This document shows, piece after piece, positions 35,020-43,795 of a DNA stretch of 64,000 bases (its first letter is position 1; each line of letters begins with the position of its first letter). The notes under the pieces are model-generated. The model made no database searches and was not told the origin of the DNA. It saw nothing but the letters and a program-made list of their open reading frames with translations. The DNA lies in the NCBI GenBank assembly GCA_026395515.1, contig JAPLYN010000005.1:485521-549520 (forward strand), read 5' to 3'. Origin of the DNA: Candidatus Peregrinibacteria bacterium. Its GTDB lineage: Bacteria; Patescibacteriota; Gracilibacteria; UBA1369; LOWO2-01-FULL-3. A program made the translations under genes and the position numbers.

Positions 35020-37572
35020 ATGGCTGAACAAACAGAAGACGACTTAGATATAAGTCCTCAAGAAAAACAGCAAGATCAATTAAATCAGAATGGACCTGAT
35101 GGTCTTAACGATAAAAAGCTTTCAGAAAAAGAGATAAAAGACCTTAAAGAAGACCGTACCAGCATAAAACAGCTCGTTGCTGAGCGTATGCGTCTTAAAG
35201 CCCAGGCCGACTCTGAATTGAAGGAGTTAACCAGAGGGAGCACAAGCAAAGCCCCAGTCCTCGACACAAGAGAGGCTATGGACCTTCAGAAACAACTAGA
35301 TAACACCGACAGTCCTGAAGAAACCCAGAAGATTCTCGATAAACTTCGCGACCTACCAAGATTAAAGGAAGAAAAGGCCCAGCAAGACAAAGACGACTTA
35401 AAAGAACTTCCACCAAGCGACCCTAAAATGGTCGAATTGAAGAAGCAATTCGATAAACTTTGCGATGACAATCATGAACTTATTGGTGAAGGACAAGTCG
35501 ATGGCTTCAAAGCTTGGTTTGCAGAAGAAATGAGAAAGAATCCGACTCCTGCCAATCTAAAAGAACAAATCAAGAAACTTGAAGGTAAAGACATTGAAGA
35601 CAAAAACGGTCTTGCCCCTCGTCGTAAAGAATACTCCAAGCTCAACGATATTTTCAAAAAATATGGCTTAAGCAGCCCTCAAGATAACTCTTTCATAAAA
35701 AAAGAAGGTCTTAGCGAACGTCAGGATTTCCGCAAAAAGGCCGAAGCCTTAGAAGAACATTTTGCAAAACAGAAAGATACCGGCTTCTATTCTCCTGAAA
35801 AAATTAAGGAGATGATGAAAGAAAACTTGAAGGATGGTACTCCGGAAAAAATCGCCGACAATTTAAAGATGGCCACAGAAGTAGCTCGTAAAGAATCCGA
35901 AGGATTTACTCATCTAAACTCACAAATTAGCGTAGGTGGAGTCACTATTCACAAAATGAGTGAAGAATCCAAGAAACAATATCTCGATTACTACCGCACT
36001 TTAAGCCTTAAAGATCGTAAAGAAAAAGGAGTAGATCAATGGGAAGCAATGGTTAATAACGAAGGTGCTTTAGCTAAACATTCAGATAAGTTTTCCAACG
36101 TTTATGCTGATCATGGCGTACAAGCCCTCGATCAAATTTACAAAGACAATCCAGATGCTCTTCGTTTAGCAGTCCAGAGTTTCGAACATTTAGACTTTAT
36201 GCAAAAAGTGGATGCTTTAAAGAAGCATGCCACTCTAGTAAAAGTGGCTAAGAATAAAGAAGAAATGGAACACAACCTTACTCTCCAAGCCATCAGTGGA
36301 AAATTAGACAAAGCGACTAGCGACAAAAATATTTCACAAAAAACTCGCGATAGATATCTCCAATTTTTCAAAGACGAAAACAATTTCAAAAATCCAGATA
36401 CTAAAATCCCTGGAGACATGAAGGAGTTCAGAAAAGCTTATGATATTTTCATTAGTCCTACTGCAGATGAGAAACACAAGAATCTTGCAGCATATGAAGC
36501 CCGCAGAAAATCTTTCTCTAAAGATTTAAAACATTTACAAGAAATAAATCCGGCAATTTCAGAAGAAGATATTAAGAAATGGCAGGATAAATACGATGCT
36601 GAAGGTTGGACTAAACGTGAACAAATTCACAAACAAGAACTTCTTCCAAAAATCTCTAAAGAAAACGAAGATCGCAAGAAGCGTATCGGCCTAGAAGAGA
36701 AAGCTGGAATGAAAGAAAAAGATAAAAAGGAAAAAGGCAAAGAAGCTGCCGGTCTAGCCGAAACAATCACTGCGGTGACTGAGCTCATGGCCAATGATCA
36801 AGGTGCAGAGGCCATGAAAAAGCTTCTAGAATTCAACGAAAATACACCAGACAATCCAAAAATTCTTTTCTGGATGCAGACTGTTGCCAACTACATGAAA
36901 GAATTTGGTAGCGGCAAAAAACGTGAAGCTACACTGGAAAAAGAACTCGAACACGAGCTTGATAAAGTTGCCAGTGAAGACAAAGGCGTTCAAGATGAAC
37001 TTCTCGAACAGCAGATCAAAACCCTCAATATGGAAGGTGTTAAGCAAAGTGAACAACGTCATAATAAAACCGTTTCAGGACAAGAAAGAGCTCGTAAAGA
37101 ATCCATGGAACGTGTTCAAGGAAGAGGTCTTGAAGCTGATCTTACAGCCGATGCTTACAAACAATTGGGCAAAGATTTCCAAATAAACAAAGAAGGTAAA
37201 GCCAAGAAAATCGAAGAAGTCCAATTCAAAGACAACAACCTAAAGATGCAGGAACAAGATCGTTTCCGTATGAAACGCGAAACCTTCAAAGAACAAACCA
37301 GACTTGATAAGAAAGAAGGTATGTTCACAGCCATGAAAGACAAACAAGGAAATGTCATCGCTCATGAAATGGCAGCAAAATTACAACAAGCCGAATTAGA
37401 GAAACTTGAAAAAGAAATGGCCGATAAAGCTCAGAAGAAAGTAGAAGGTCGTATCACTTCAAACGACAACCAAGCAAACAACGTTTTCGACATCCAAACT
37501 AGAATTGCCGCTCGCCGTAAAGCAAAAGAGCTCATCGACAAGAAGAGAAATGAAAGATTGAGAGCTGCGTAA
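35020..37572 (+). CDS. Large charged coiled-coil protein of unknown function
   Basis: The 850-residue protein is very rich in Lys, Glu, Asp and Gln, with long predicted helices and coiled coils throughout. No signal peptide, membrane segment or known domain is recognised. The first 60 residues are Gln/Asp-rich and probably disordered; the C-terminal 150 residues are an almost continuous charged helix. It has its own promoter and is followed 21 bases later by a membrane-anchored methyltransferase gene. Codon use matches neighbours. A cytoplasmic structural or scaffolding role is conceivable but not shown. Confidence 0.65.
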   Translation: MAEQTEDDLDISPQEKQQDQLNQNGPDGLNDKKLSEKEIKDLKEDRTSIKQLVAERMRLKAQADSELKELTRGSTSKAPVLDTREAMDLQKQLDNTDSPEETQKILDKLRDLPRLKEEKAQQDKDDLKELPPSDPKMVELKKQFDKLCDDNHELIGEGQVDGFKAWFAEEMRKNPTPANLKEQIKKLEGKDIEDKNGLAPRRKEYSKLNDIFKKYGLSSPQDNSFIKKEGLSERQDFRKKAEALEEHFAKQKDTGFYSPEKIKEMMKENLKDGTPEKIADNLKMATEVARKESEGFTHLNSQISVGGVTIHKMSEESKKQYLDYYRTLSLKDRKEKGVDQWEAMVNNEGALAKHSDKFSNVYADHGVQALDQIYKDNPDALRLAVQSFEHLDFMQKVDALKKHATLVKVAKNKEEMEHNLTLQAISGKLDKATSDKNISQKTRDRYLQFFKDENNFKNPDTKIPGDMKEFRKAYDIFISPTADEKHKNLAAYEARRKSFSKDLKHLQEINPAISEEDIKKWQDKYDAEGWTKREQIHKQELLPKISKENEDRKKRIGLEEKAGMKEKDKKEKGKEAAGLAETITAVTELMANDQGAEAMKKLLEFNENTPDNPKILFWMQTVANYMKEFGSGKKREATLEKELEHELDKVASEDKGVQDELLEQQIKTLNMEGVKQSEQRHNKTVSGQERARKESMERVQGRGLEADLTADAYKQLGKDFQINKEGKAKKIEEVQFKDNNLKMQEQDRFRMKRETFKEQTRLDKKEGMFTAMKDKQGNVIAHEMAAKLQQAELEKLEKEMADKAQKKVEGRITSNDNQANNVFDIQTRIAARRKAKELIDKKRNERLRAA

Positions 37573-37586
37573 AACATGTGTATACT
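37558..37586 (+). promoter_or_regulatory. Leaderless promoter that fixes the 37594 start
   Basis: -35 TTGAGA (37558-37563), 17-base spacer, -10 TATACT (37581-37586), then 7 bases to the ATG at 37594. The upstream in-frame ATG at 37576 lies before the -10 box and so would not be in this mRNA. Confidence 0.55.
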
Positions 37587-37593
37587 GAGGCCA

Positions 37594-38121
37594 ATGTTTC
37601 TAAGCCTCACACTTCTCATTTTAGTTCTAGCGATTACCGTTTTCTTAACGATCTCTTTCTACATCACTATTTTTGGTGGTGGACCTTTTGTGCCTACTCC
37701 AATGTATGCAGTACACAAAGTCCTCGAAGTTGCTGGGATAAAGAAAGGGCAGAAAGTTTATGACATCGGCGCTGGCGATGGACGTTTTATTCACTTCGCC
37801 GCAAAGGATTACGGCGCAGACTCTACCGGTTTTGAGATGGATCCTTCTGTTTATTTTATCGCAAAAATGCGCCAATGGTTTTGGGGATGGAAAGGAAAAA
37901 TGATCCGTTCAAATTTTCAAAAATATAGCTTAAAGGATGCTGACGTTGTCGTGTGCTACATGATGCCAAACACTCTCGCAAAATTCCAAAAACAATTTGA
38001 TAAAGATTTAAAGAAAGGCGCAAAAGTAGTTTCCTATGCCTTCCATATCGGCACATGGGTACCAAAAAAAATTATCCCTAAAGACGGAAAAACTTCAAAA
38101 ATATTTATTTATCAAAAATAA
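37594..38121 (+). CDS. Membrane-anchored methyltransferase, FAM173-like
   Basis: From the ATG at 37594 the protein has 175 residues: an N-terminal membrane segment (about 3-23), then a small Rossmann-type methyltransferase domain with YDIGAGDGRF (motif I), GFEMDP (motif II) and ADVVVCYMMP (motif IV-like), and a GAKVVSYAF strand. The pattern resembles the FAM173/ATPSCKMT group of lysine methyltransferases. The substrate in this organism is unknown. The YqeY-like gene starts one base after its stop. Confidence 0.7.
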   Translation: MFLSLTLLILVLAITVFLTISFYITIFGGGPFVPTPMYAVHKVLEVAGIKKGQKVYDIGAGDGRFIHFAAKDYGADSTGFEMDPSVYFIAKMRQWFWGWKGKMIRSNFQKYSLKDADVVVCYMMPNTLAKFQKQFDKDLKKGAKVVSYAFHIGTWVPKKIIPKDGKTSKIFIYQK

Positions 38122-38122
38122 T

Positions 38123-38569
38123 ATGTCTCTCAAAGATCAGATACAAAAGGACCTTATTGAAAACATGAAAGCGAAAAACGAAGCTGCTGTTGGCGCTATC
38201 CGTATGCTCAAAACAGCAATTATGAAATTCGAAACAGCTGGAGAAGCAAAAACTGCAAACGACGAAGAAATTATTCAATTGGTAAATAAAGAAATCAAAC
38301 AACGCAAAGACTCCATCGAACAATTCGAAAAAGGAAATCGCCCAGAACTTGCCGCTAAAGAAAAAGCGGAAATGGCTTTCCTCGAGAAATATATGCCTGC
38401 TCAAATGAACGAAGACGAAATCAAAGCTGTCATCAAAGAAGGTATGGCTGCAACTGGCGCTTCTACCAAAGCCGACCTAGGCAAACTAATGGGTGCCATT
38501 ATGCCTAAAGTGAAAGGCAAAGCCGATGGCGGATTAGTAAATCGCCTAGTTCAATCAATGCTAGCGTAA
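38123..38569 (+). CDS. YqeY-like protein (GatB/YqeY domain)
   Basis: The 148-residue protein begins SLKDQIQKDLIENMKAK and has EIKQRKDSIEQFEKGNR and EKYMPAQM, all typical of YqeY, a helical protein related to the tail of the amidotransferase subunit GatB and possibly tRNA-binding. I chose the ATG at 38123 because the family starts here and it lies one base after the preceding stop; the longer frame from 38036 runs into the methyltransferase. Its 3' end overlaps the convergent homocysteine methyltransferase gene by nine bases. Confidence 0.85.
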   Translation: MSLKDQIQKDLIENMKAKNEAAVGAIRMLKTAIMKFETAGEAKTANDEEIIQLVNKEIKQRKDSIEQFEKGNRPELAAKEKAEMAFLEKYMPAQMNEDEIKAVIKEGMAATGASTKADLGKLMGAIMPKVKGKADGGLVNRLVQSMLA

Positions 38570-39487
38570 GAAAACTCTCTCACCCTTAGCGTGATGAGAA
38601 AGTGTCTTAATAGCTTTTTGGTCGTATCCACAACAACCTCCAATCACCCTAATGCTTGGGTTGCGTCTAACCATATCAACTAATTGTTTTGCCGTACCTT
38701 CATGATCATGCAAATGAACAACTCCGTCTCTTTCCTGTAATTTTCTCGGATCTTCACTTGAAGAATTAGGATAAACCATCAAAATCCTATGCCTCATTCC
38801 ATTGGCAACACTCAATGCTGTTTCAGCTCCCTCAATAGGACAGCAATTTATTCCATAACCCAGAGCTGAAGCACCAGTAGCTGCATCAATTCTTTTCAAA
38901 GCTTCAACCAAAGGCTCTCCATCAAAAAGTTTAGCATCCTTATCAATCACAAAACTTGGGATTACTGGCAAACCTAATTTTTGAGCCGCCAATACAACGC
39001 CCAACCCCTCTCTTCCAGTAGAAATAGTTTCTGCAACTGCTACATCAATTCCAGCTTTTTCCCAAAGTTCTCTAGCCACCGCAAATTGCTCTGCATGAAA
39101 ATCCCTCGACTCATTCTCGCTCGCAGGCGCATCTTCAGGATTATAACAATCATTACCGTAAGGACCGAATGAAATAGCCAAACTTCTACGTTTCGTCCCA
39201 TGCAACGCTTCCCTCACCACATCAACGTGAGCTCCAATTAACTCACGATACAAAGTTAAATCATTTCTCTTCAGTGCATGCCTAGCTCCAAAAGTATTAG
39301 TGGTAGCCACCCGCGCTCCAGCCTGGAGATATTGTTGAGCCAATCTCAAATGCTCTTCTCTATAGACGCCACCCCTCAAAATATTTGCAGATTGATCCAA
39401 GTCAGGAACCCCAATCCTAGGTCCCCTATCCTCAAAGACCGTTCCATATGGACCAAAAGACACCTGTGTTTCCAATAATTTACTCAT
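38561..39487 (-). CDS. Homocysteine S-methyltransferase family protein
   Basis: The 308-residue protein has the zinc-cysteine layout of this family: GINCCP near residue 213 and GGCCGY near residue 288. The TTNTFGA strand near residue 62 and ETIS near residue 155 also fit. These enzymes move a methyl group from S-methylmethionine or betaine to homocysteine. The N-terminus reads SFGPYGTVFED where most members have DGGMGT-like residues, a modest departure. No methionine genes are adjacent. The gene is monocistronic and convergent with the YqeY-like gene. Confidence 0.8.
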   Translation of the reverse strand: MSKLLETQVSFGPYGTVFEDRGPRIGVPDLDQSANILRGGVYREEHLRLAQQYLQAGARVATTNTFGARHALKRNDLTLYRELIGAHVDVVREALHGTKRRSLAISFGPYGNDCYNPEDAPASENESRDFHAEQFAVARELWEKAGIDVAVAETISTGREGLGVVLAAQKLGLPVIPSFVIDKDAKLFDGEPLVEALKRIDAATGASALGYGINCCPIEGAETALSVANGMRHRILMVYPNSSSEDPRKLQERDGVVHLHDHEGTAKQLVDMVRRNPSIRVIGGCCGYDQKAIKTLSHHAKGERVFLR

Positions 39488-39511
39488 ATATTTTTTTGAA
39501 AATTAAATAAT

Positions 39512-39537
39512 AAAAAAACTCCGCCTTCCTGCGGAGT
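39512..39537 (-). terminator. Intrinsic terminator after comEC and the Met-rich ORF
   Basis: A 7-bp GC-rich stem (ACTCCGC at 39518-39524 and GCGGAGT at 39531-39537) with a 6-base loop is followed on the minus strand by seven T (39512-39518 as A on the plus strand). It lies about 25 bases downstream of the small ORF at 39562. Confidence 0.8.
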
Positions 39538-39561
39538 AAGTGTTGAGAATTTTTTAGATTT

Positions 39562-39657
39562 CTACATGAAACACATGACCCCCGCATTTGGCATTGGCAT
39601 CTGCATTTGCATCATTCCGAATTGTGGGCGATTTGTGTTGTTCATTGGCTGAATCAT
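39562..39657 (-). CDS. Met-rich 31-residue small protein candidate
   Basis: ATG at 39657 to TAG at 39562 encodes 31 residues, nine of them methionine, with Gln-Met and Pro-Met steps (MMQMQMPMP) and one cysteine. It begins 19 bases after the comEC stop on the same strand and ends just before a clear terminator, so it would be on the comEC mRNA. No Shine-Dalgarno is seen, as elsewhere in the window. Met-rich peptides can bind copper(I) or silver, but that is inference. It could also be untranslated 3' sequence. Confidence 0.4.
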   Translation of the reverse strand: MIQPMNNTNRPQFGMMQMQMPMPNAGVMCFM

Positions 39658-39676
39658 AGCGGCGAAAAATTAAAAG

Positions 39677-41200
39677 TCAAAATAAAAACCAGTAAATTAG
39701 AGCAAAATAATAAATAGCTGCCATCCACCAATTGAACCAATCCAGGCTTACTGAAGCCAAAGGAAGCACTGCGAAAAATCTCACCAACAAAGTCATTAAA
39801 TTCATAATTAAATAGGCTAAAAATCCAAAAATTAGACTCAATAAATTAGAAAAATATCCAAAAATTACAGCAAAAAATCCGAACAACATCGCCAATGGAA
39901 CAAATGGTAAAACAGAAATATTTGCCAAAGGAGAAATCAAACTCAGGCGCCCAAAATTCAGAAGAATAATAGGCAAAGCCAGTACCTGAGCCGAAATTGT
40001 CATGGTCATTGATTCACGAATTCCAAAAATTTCCGGCAATCTTACAAAATATTTTTCAATCAAAGGTGAAACATAAACAAGTCCACATGTCGCCAAAAAG
40101 GAAAGCTGAAATCCCACATCATTCAACATGATCAAAGGATTAAATAAATTCATAAAAAACGCCGCCGCAAATAAAGAGATACTCACAAAATAAGTTCTTC
40201 CAAACCACAAAGCCAAAAGCGCCACTCCACCCATAATCGCCGCTCTCACCACTGAAGCTCCCGCCCCCACCAAAATGACAAAAACCACAATCATAATTGC
40301 CGAAGCAATCACCTTCCTTCTTCTTCCCAGAAATCCAAACATTCCACTAACCACAACGATCAGCATCGTGATGTTATAGCCGGAAACAGCCACTATATGA
40401 CTCAAACCGGTGGCATTAAATTTCTGAGTTAATTCATCACTAATTCCCCTCCGACTACCCAAAATAAGTCCAGCCGTGAATCCAGCATAAGGTTCTGCAA
40501 AAACTTTAGAAATTCTTGCTTCAAAATCCACCTTGAAACCAAAAACGGCTCTTAGTAAAGCAGCAACAGGCCACCAAGATTTCGCAAAAAAATATTCATT
40601 ATCCATTTTTCGTATCTTCGCCTGATAAATTACGGCAAAAACTCTATAACGACTAAGATATTTACCATAATCAAAATTCTCTATCACATCAGGCTTAACC
40701 ACCTCGCCCTCAATTAGAAGACAATCACCATATTCGTAAATAGGGTAACGATCACCAGTTACCATCACTCGCCCATTTACCTCAAAATTCTTTCCATTTT
40801 TTTCAAACTCAAAAGCCTCAACCGTGTACTTAATTTTATCATTTCTTACATCAACCTCCTCAGCAATACAGGCTTTAACTAGCCCCTTTCCTAAATAATT
40901 ACTTATATCACTACTATCTACCAAATTTGTAAAATACAGCCTCAAAACCCCAAAAAACATAAAAACAATAATTAACAAAAAAACTTTCAAATTTACTCTC
41001 AAAAACTTCCTTACTACCAGCAGTAGCAAGAACAAAACAAAATAAAGTCGCATAAAATTCCCCGAAAAATACAAATCACCAATAAATATCCCGACCAGGT
41101 AGGCCACGAAGAGAGTAATCAGCACCATAGATTTAGGCAATTCAGAGTAGCCAATTTGCTCTTTCACACGCCTCTTTATACACAAAATAATTTCATTCAT
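39677..41200 (-). CDS. comEC: ComEC/Rec2-family DNA uptake channel, short form
   Basis: ComEC forms the membrane channel through which single-stranded DNA enters during natural transformation. From the ATG at 41200 the protein has 507 residues, with an N-terminal membrane pair, an OB-like extracytoplasmic part (about 100-190), then the competence domain with the GLILGSRRGIS and HIVAVSGYNITML motifs and many membrane segments. It lacks the C-terminal metallo-beta-lactamase-like domain found in full-length ComEC; CPR bacteria often have such short forms. The TTG at 41206 is a less likely start. Confidence 0.9.
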   Translation of the reverse strand: MNEIILCIKRRVKEQIGYSELPKSMVLITLFVAYLVGIFIGDLYFSGNFMRLYFVLFLLLLVVRKFLRVNLKVFLLIIVFMFFGVLRLYFTNLVDSSDISNYLGKGLVKACIAEEVDVRNDKIKYTVEAFEFEKNGKNFEVNGRVMVTGDRYPIYEYGDCLLIEGEVVKPDVIENFDYGKYLSRYRVFAVIYQAKIRKMDNEYFFAKSWWPVAALLRAVFGFKVDFEARISKVFAEPYAGFTAGLILGSRRGISDELTQKFNATGLSHIVAVSGYNITMLIVVVSGMFGFLGRRRKVIASAIMIVVFVILVGAGASVVRAAIMGGVALLALWFGRTYFVSISLFAAAFFMNLFNPLIMLNDVGFQLSFLATCGLVYVSPLIEKYFVRLPEIFGIRESMTMTISAQVLALPIILLNFGRLSLISPLANISVLPFVPLAMLFGFFAVIFGYFSNLLSLIFGFLAYLIMNLMTLLVRFFAVLPLASVSLDWFNWWMAAIYYFALIYWFLF

Positions 41201-41288
41201 AATCAAAGCCTAGCAACCAAAGTTAAAATTTTCTTAAATTCGTAAAAAAAACCTCGCAACACAACGGCTGATTTAACGTATATGTCAA

Positions 41289-41317
41289 TTGATAAAAGAC
41301 CCACAGAGCCTTAATAT
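41289..41317 (+). promoter_or_regulatory. Promoter of the envelope operon, leaderless type
   Basis: -35 TTGATA (41289-41294), 17-base spacer, -10 TAATAT (41312-41317), then 6 bases to the ATG at 41324. It would drive the SLH-CAP gene and probably the four genes behind it. Confidence 0.55.
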
Positions 41318-41323
41318 TAAAAA

Positions 41324-43777
41324 ATGAAAAATAGAAATATAAAAAACATCCTCGCCAAAGTTTTATTAACTGTATTAGTTTTCAACCTATCCGTAGTTAC
41401 CGCTTTTGCTAGCGGTTTTTCAGACATTTCCTCAACCACACCAAATAGCGAAGCTATTCTCTACCTTCAAGACCACGGAATAGTAAAAGGCTACGATGAT
41501 GGAACTTTCAAACCTACTAGAGACGTAAATCGCGCCGAACTTTTAAAAATAATAATTGAGGGGTCAAAAATCCAATTAGACGTCACCGACACTACTCCAT
41601 TCAAAGACATCGATTATTCTCAGTGGTACGCACCATACGTAAAAAAAGCTTACTCCGAAGGTTGGATCAACGGCTACAACGACGGCACTTTCAAGCCAAC
41701 TCAAACTGTAAATAAAGTAGAAGCTTTAAAAATCATAGGGAAAGCCCAAAGTTGGCAATTGAAAAGTACTGAATCTTTTAACATCCAATCAGTTTTTTCA
41801 GACATAGAAAAAAATAGTTGGTATGAACCATATGTAACTTTTGCTGAATCAAATAAATACCTAGAAGAAAAAGGTCCAACCTTCTCTCCTATAAAATTAA
41901 TGACCCGAGGCAGTATCAGCGAAATCATTTATCGCACAATTGTCAGTACCAACACTCCAGTCACAGATCCTACAAACACAAATCCTGGTTCCACAGACCC
42001 TGTCACAAACACAACAAATTTTGGACTAATAGCCAACGACTCTTACCAGAATATTAAACTAAGCGAAAACCTACCAAACACTTTCTATAAAAACGAGGTC
42101 TACATAATAAAAGGTGACGTTGTCGGCTCTGTCTACAATAGCGCAACGGTAATACTCGATGCAAAAGATAAAACTAGTCATCAATACTTCTCAGGACCAG
42201 TAACCAACAAACATTTCGAGATACCGGTTTATTTCAAAAACTCCGGAGATTACTTTCTAGGACTAGTACCAGGAGACAGTGGCAATAGCGATGCCTTTGA
42301 AGTTTATGTGAATTCAGATTTGCCTTCAGCTTCAACAAACTCCGCCGCTCCAGCAAATTTGAAAAACGCTTTGATATCCTATGGCAAAGATAAAACTTCT
42401 ATAGATTTTAATAACATCACCAACACTTTAAAAAGATTTGATTTCACCCAGAACAATAAAACAGTCACATATTTATCTCGTCAAAATATTAGCAGCATCA
42501 ACCTTCGCTATAGTGATTTCGAAAATTTCACTCAAGGATCAGTGAATTATTCCACTTCAATAGCAAAAGTCAGTTCTCAATCACCACTAATAATAGACTC
42601 AGCATTCTCTCCCGTTTCCACAAAATCATTCAATGCCGTCGATCATAGTTTTACCGACGACAACACAAGCGAAATTCAGATTAGTATTCCTGATAACCTA
42701 AGCAGTCCCAAGAAAATCAGCCTCACGGGAACAGCGAAAACAGACATTAAAAATGAAGCCCTTATTATTACTCCTAGTGGCGAAGTAGACCAACTAGAGC
42801 TAGCAACAACAGGCCAAACTTACACCTACTTCAACCAAACATTAATTAAAAGTGGCAGCTCTTTCGCCTTTGAATACACTCCTAAAACCACAGGACGCTA
42901 CATCGTAGAACTAAACAATAAAAACAGTGAACCTTCAATCAATCATCCAGTTTACGTAGGAAACATTGTTCCTCTAATTCCAGACTTTTTTGACCTCAAC
43001 GAAAGAGCCTACTACAAAGACAGTTTTAACTTAACAAACGAAAGGAAGAAGCTTCTCAATCTCATAAATCAAAGTCGTAGCGCCCATGGACTGGCAGAAA
43101 TTGTCATGGACGATCAATTAAATATTTTGGCCCAAGAACACTCTGACGACATGAAAACCAATAATTATTTCAGTCATTATGATTTGAATAATAAAACTCC
43201 GGAAGATCGTCGCATTGCCTTAGGTATTACAACTCCTGTTGGAGAGAACATTGCTAAAGATATTTCCGTAGAATTTGCTCATTTTGGACTAATGAGAAGT
43301 GCATCACATTACGAGAACATCCTCACTTCAGAATGGAAAAAAGTCGGACTAGGAATCAGCCTAGATCAAGGCGAATTAATCATAACCGAAGAGTTTGCTA
43401 TTAATCCAATAACAGCGGAAGATTTAGCTCAATTCAAAATAGAAATTCTCAACTCAATTAACGACCTCAGACAAAGCAAAAACCTCAGCCTACTCACAGA
43501 AAATGACTCCCTAAACAAAAGCTCAGAACAAGTAAACACTGACAATATCAACTCACTTCCAATCAACGACCAAACTCTCAGCAAAGCCCTAAATGACAAC
43601 AACTTCACTGGTGGAGCTCAACTAATTGGGCGAGTAGGAAGTCCATGGTCATACTTAATTAAATCAATAATCACAGGAGAAGCATCTCTTCTAGATGCGA
43701 CATGGAAAAATATTGGCTCAAATATTCAGACTGACAAAAACGGAAAAATCTATACAATTGTAATAGTCGGCGATTAA
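41324..43777 (+). CDS. S-layer-anchored CAP-domain surface protein
   Basis: The 817-residue protein has a signal peptide (cleavage near AFA-SG at about 30), three SLH domains (about 33-190, with GYDDGTFKP, GYNDGTFKP and a third with MTRG), a Thr/Pro/Asn linker, a beta-rich middle (about 225-550), and a CAP/SCP domain (about 570-700) with LLNLINQSRSAHGL, HSDDM, SHYDLNNKTPEDR and GENIA. A second, shorter CAP-like copy at 705-817 lacks most signature residues. CAP proteins include secreted enzymes and binding proteins of unknown bacterial role. The SLH module matches that of the SLH-RlpA protein at 19773, notably in the third repeat. Confidence 0.85.
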   Translation: MKNRNIKNILAKVLLTVLVFNLSVVTAFASGFSDISSTTPNSEAILYLQDHGIVKGYDDGTFKPTRDVNRAELLKIIIEGSKIQLDVTDTTPFKDIDYSQWYAPYVKKAYSEGWINGYNDGTFKPTQTVNKVEALKIIGKAQSWQLKSTESFNIQSVFSDIEKNSWYEPYVTFAESNKYLEEKGPTFSPIKLMTRGSISEIIYRTIVSTNTPVTDPTNTNPGSTDPVTNTTNFGLIANDSYQNIKLSENLPNTFYKNEVYIIKGDVVGSVYNSATVILDAKDKTSHQYFSGPVTNKHFEIPVYFKNSGDYFLGLVPGDSGNSDAFEVYVNSDLPSASTNSAAPANLKNALISYGKDKTSIDFNNITNTLKRFDFTQNNKTVTYLSRQNISSINLRYSDFENFTQGSVNYSTSIAKVSSQSPLIIDSAFSPVSTKSFNAVDHSFTDDNTSEIQISIPDNLSSPKKISLTGTAKTDIKNEALIITPSGEVDQLELATTGQTYTYFNQTLIKSGSSFAFEYTPKTTGRYIVELNNKNSEPSINHPVYVGNIVPLIPDFFDLNERAYYKDSFNLTNERKKLLNLINQSRSAHGLAEIVMDDQLNILAQEHSDDMKTNNYFSHYDLNNKTPEDRRIALGITTPVGENIAKDISVEFAHFGLMRSASHYENILTSEWKKVGLGISLDQGELIITEEFAINPITAEDLAQFKIEILNSINDLRQSKNLSLLTENDSLNKSSEQVNTDNINSLPINDQTLSKALNDNNFTGGAQLIGRVGSPWSYLIKSIITGEASLLDATWKNIGSNIQTDKNGKIYTIVIVGD

Positions 43778-43795
43778 AACTAAATAATAATTCAA

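Noticed and set aside
37576..37593. Upstream ATG start for the membrane-anchored methyltransferase
   Set aside because: It precedes the -10 box at 37581, and the hydrophobic anchor begins properly from the ATG at 37594.
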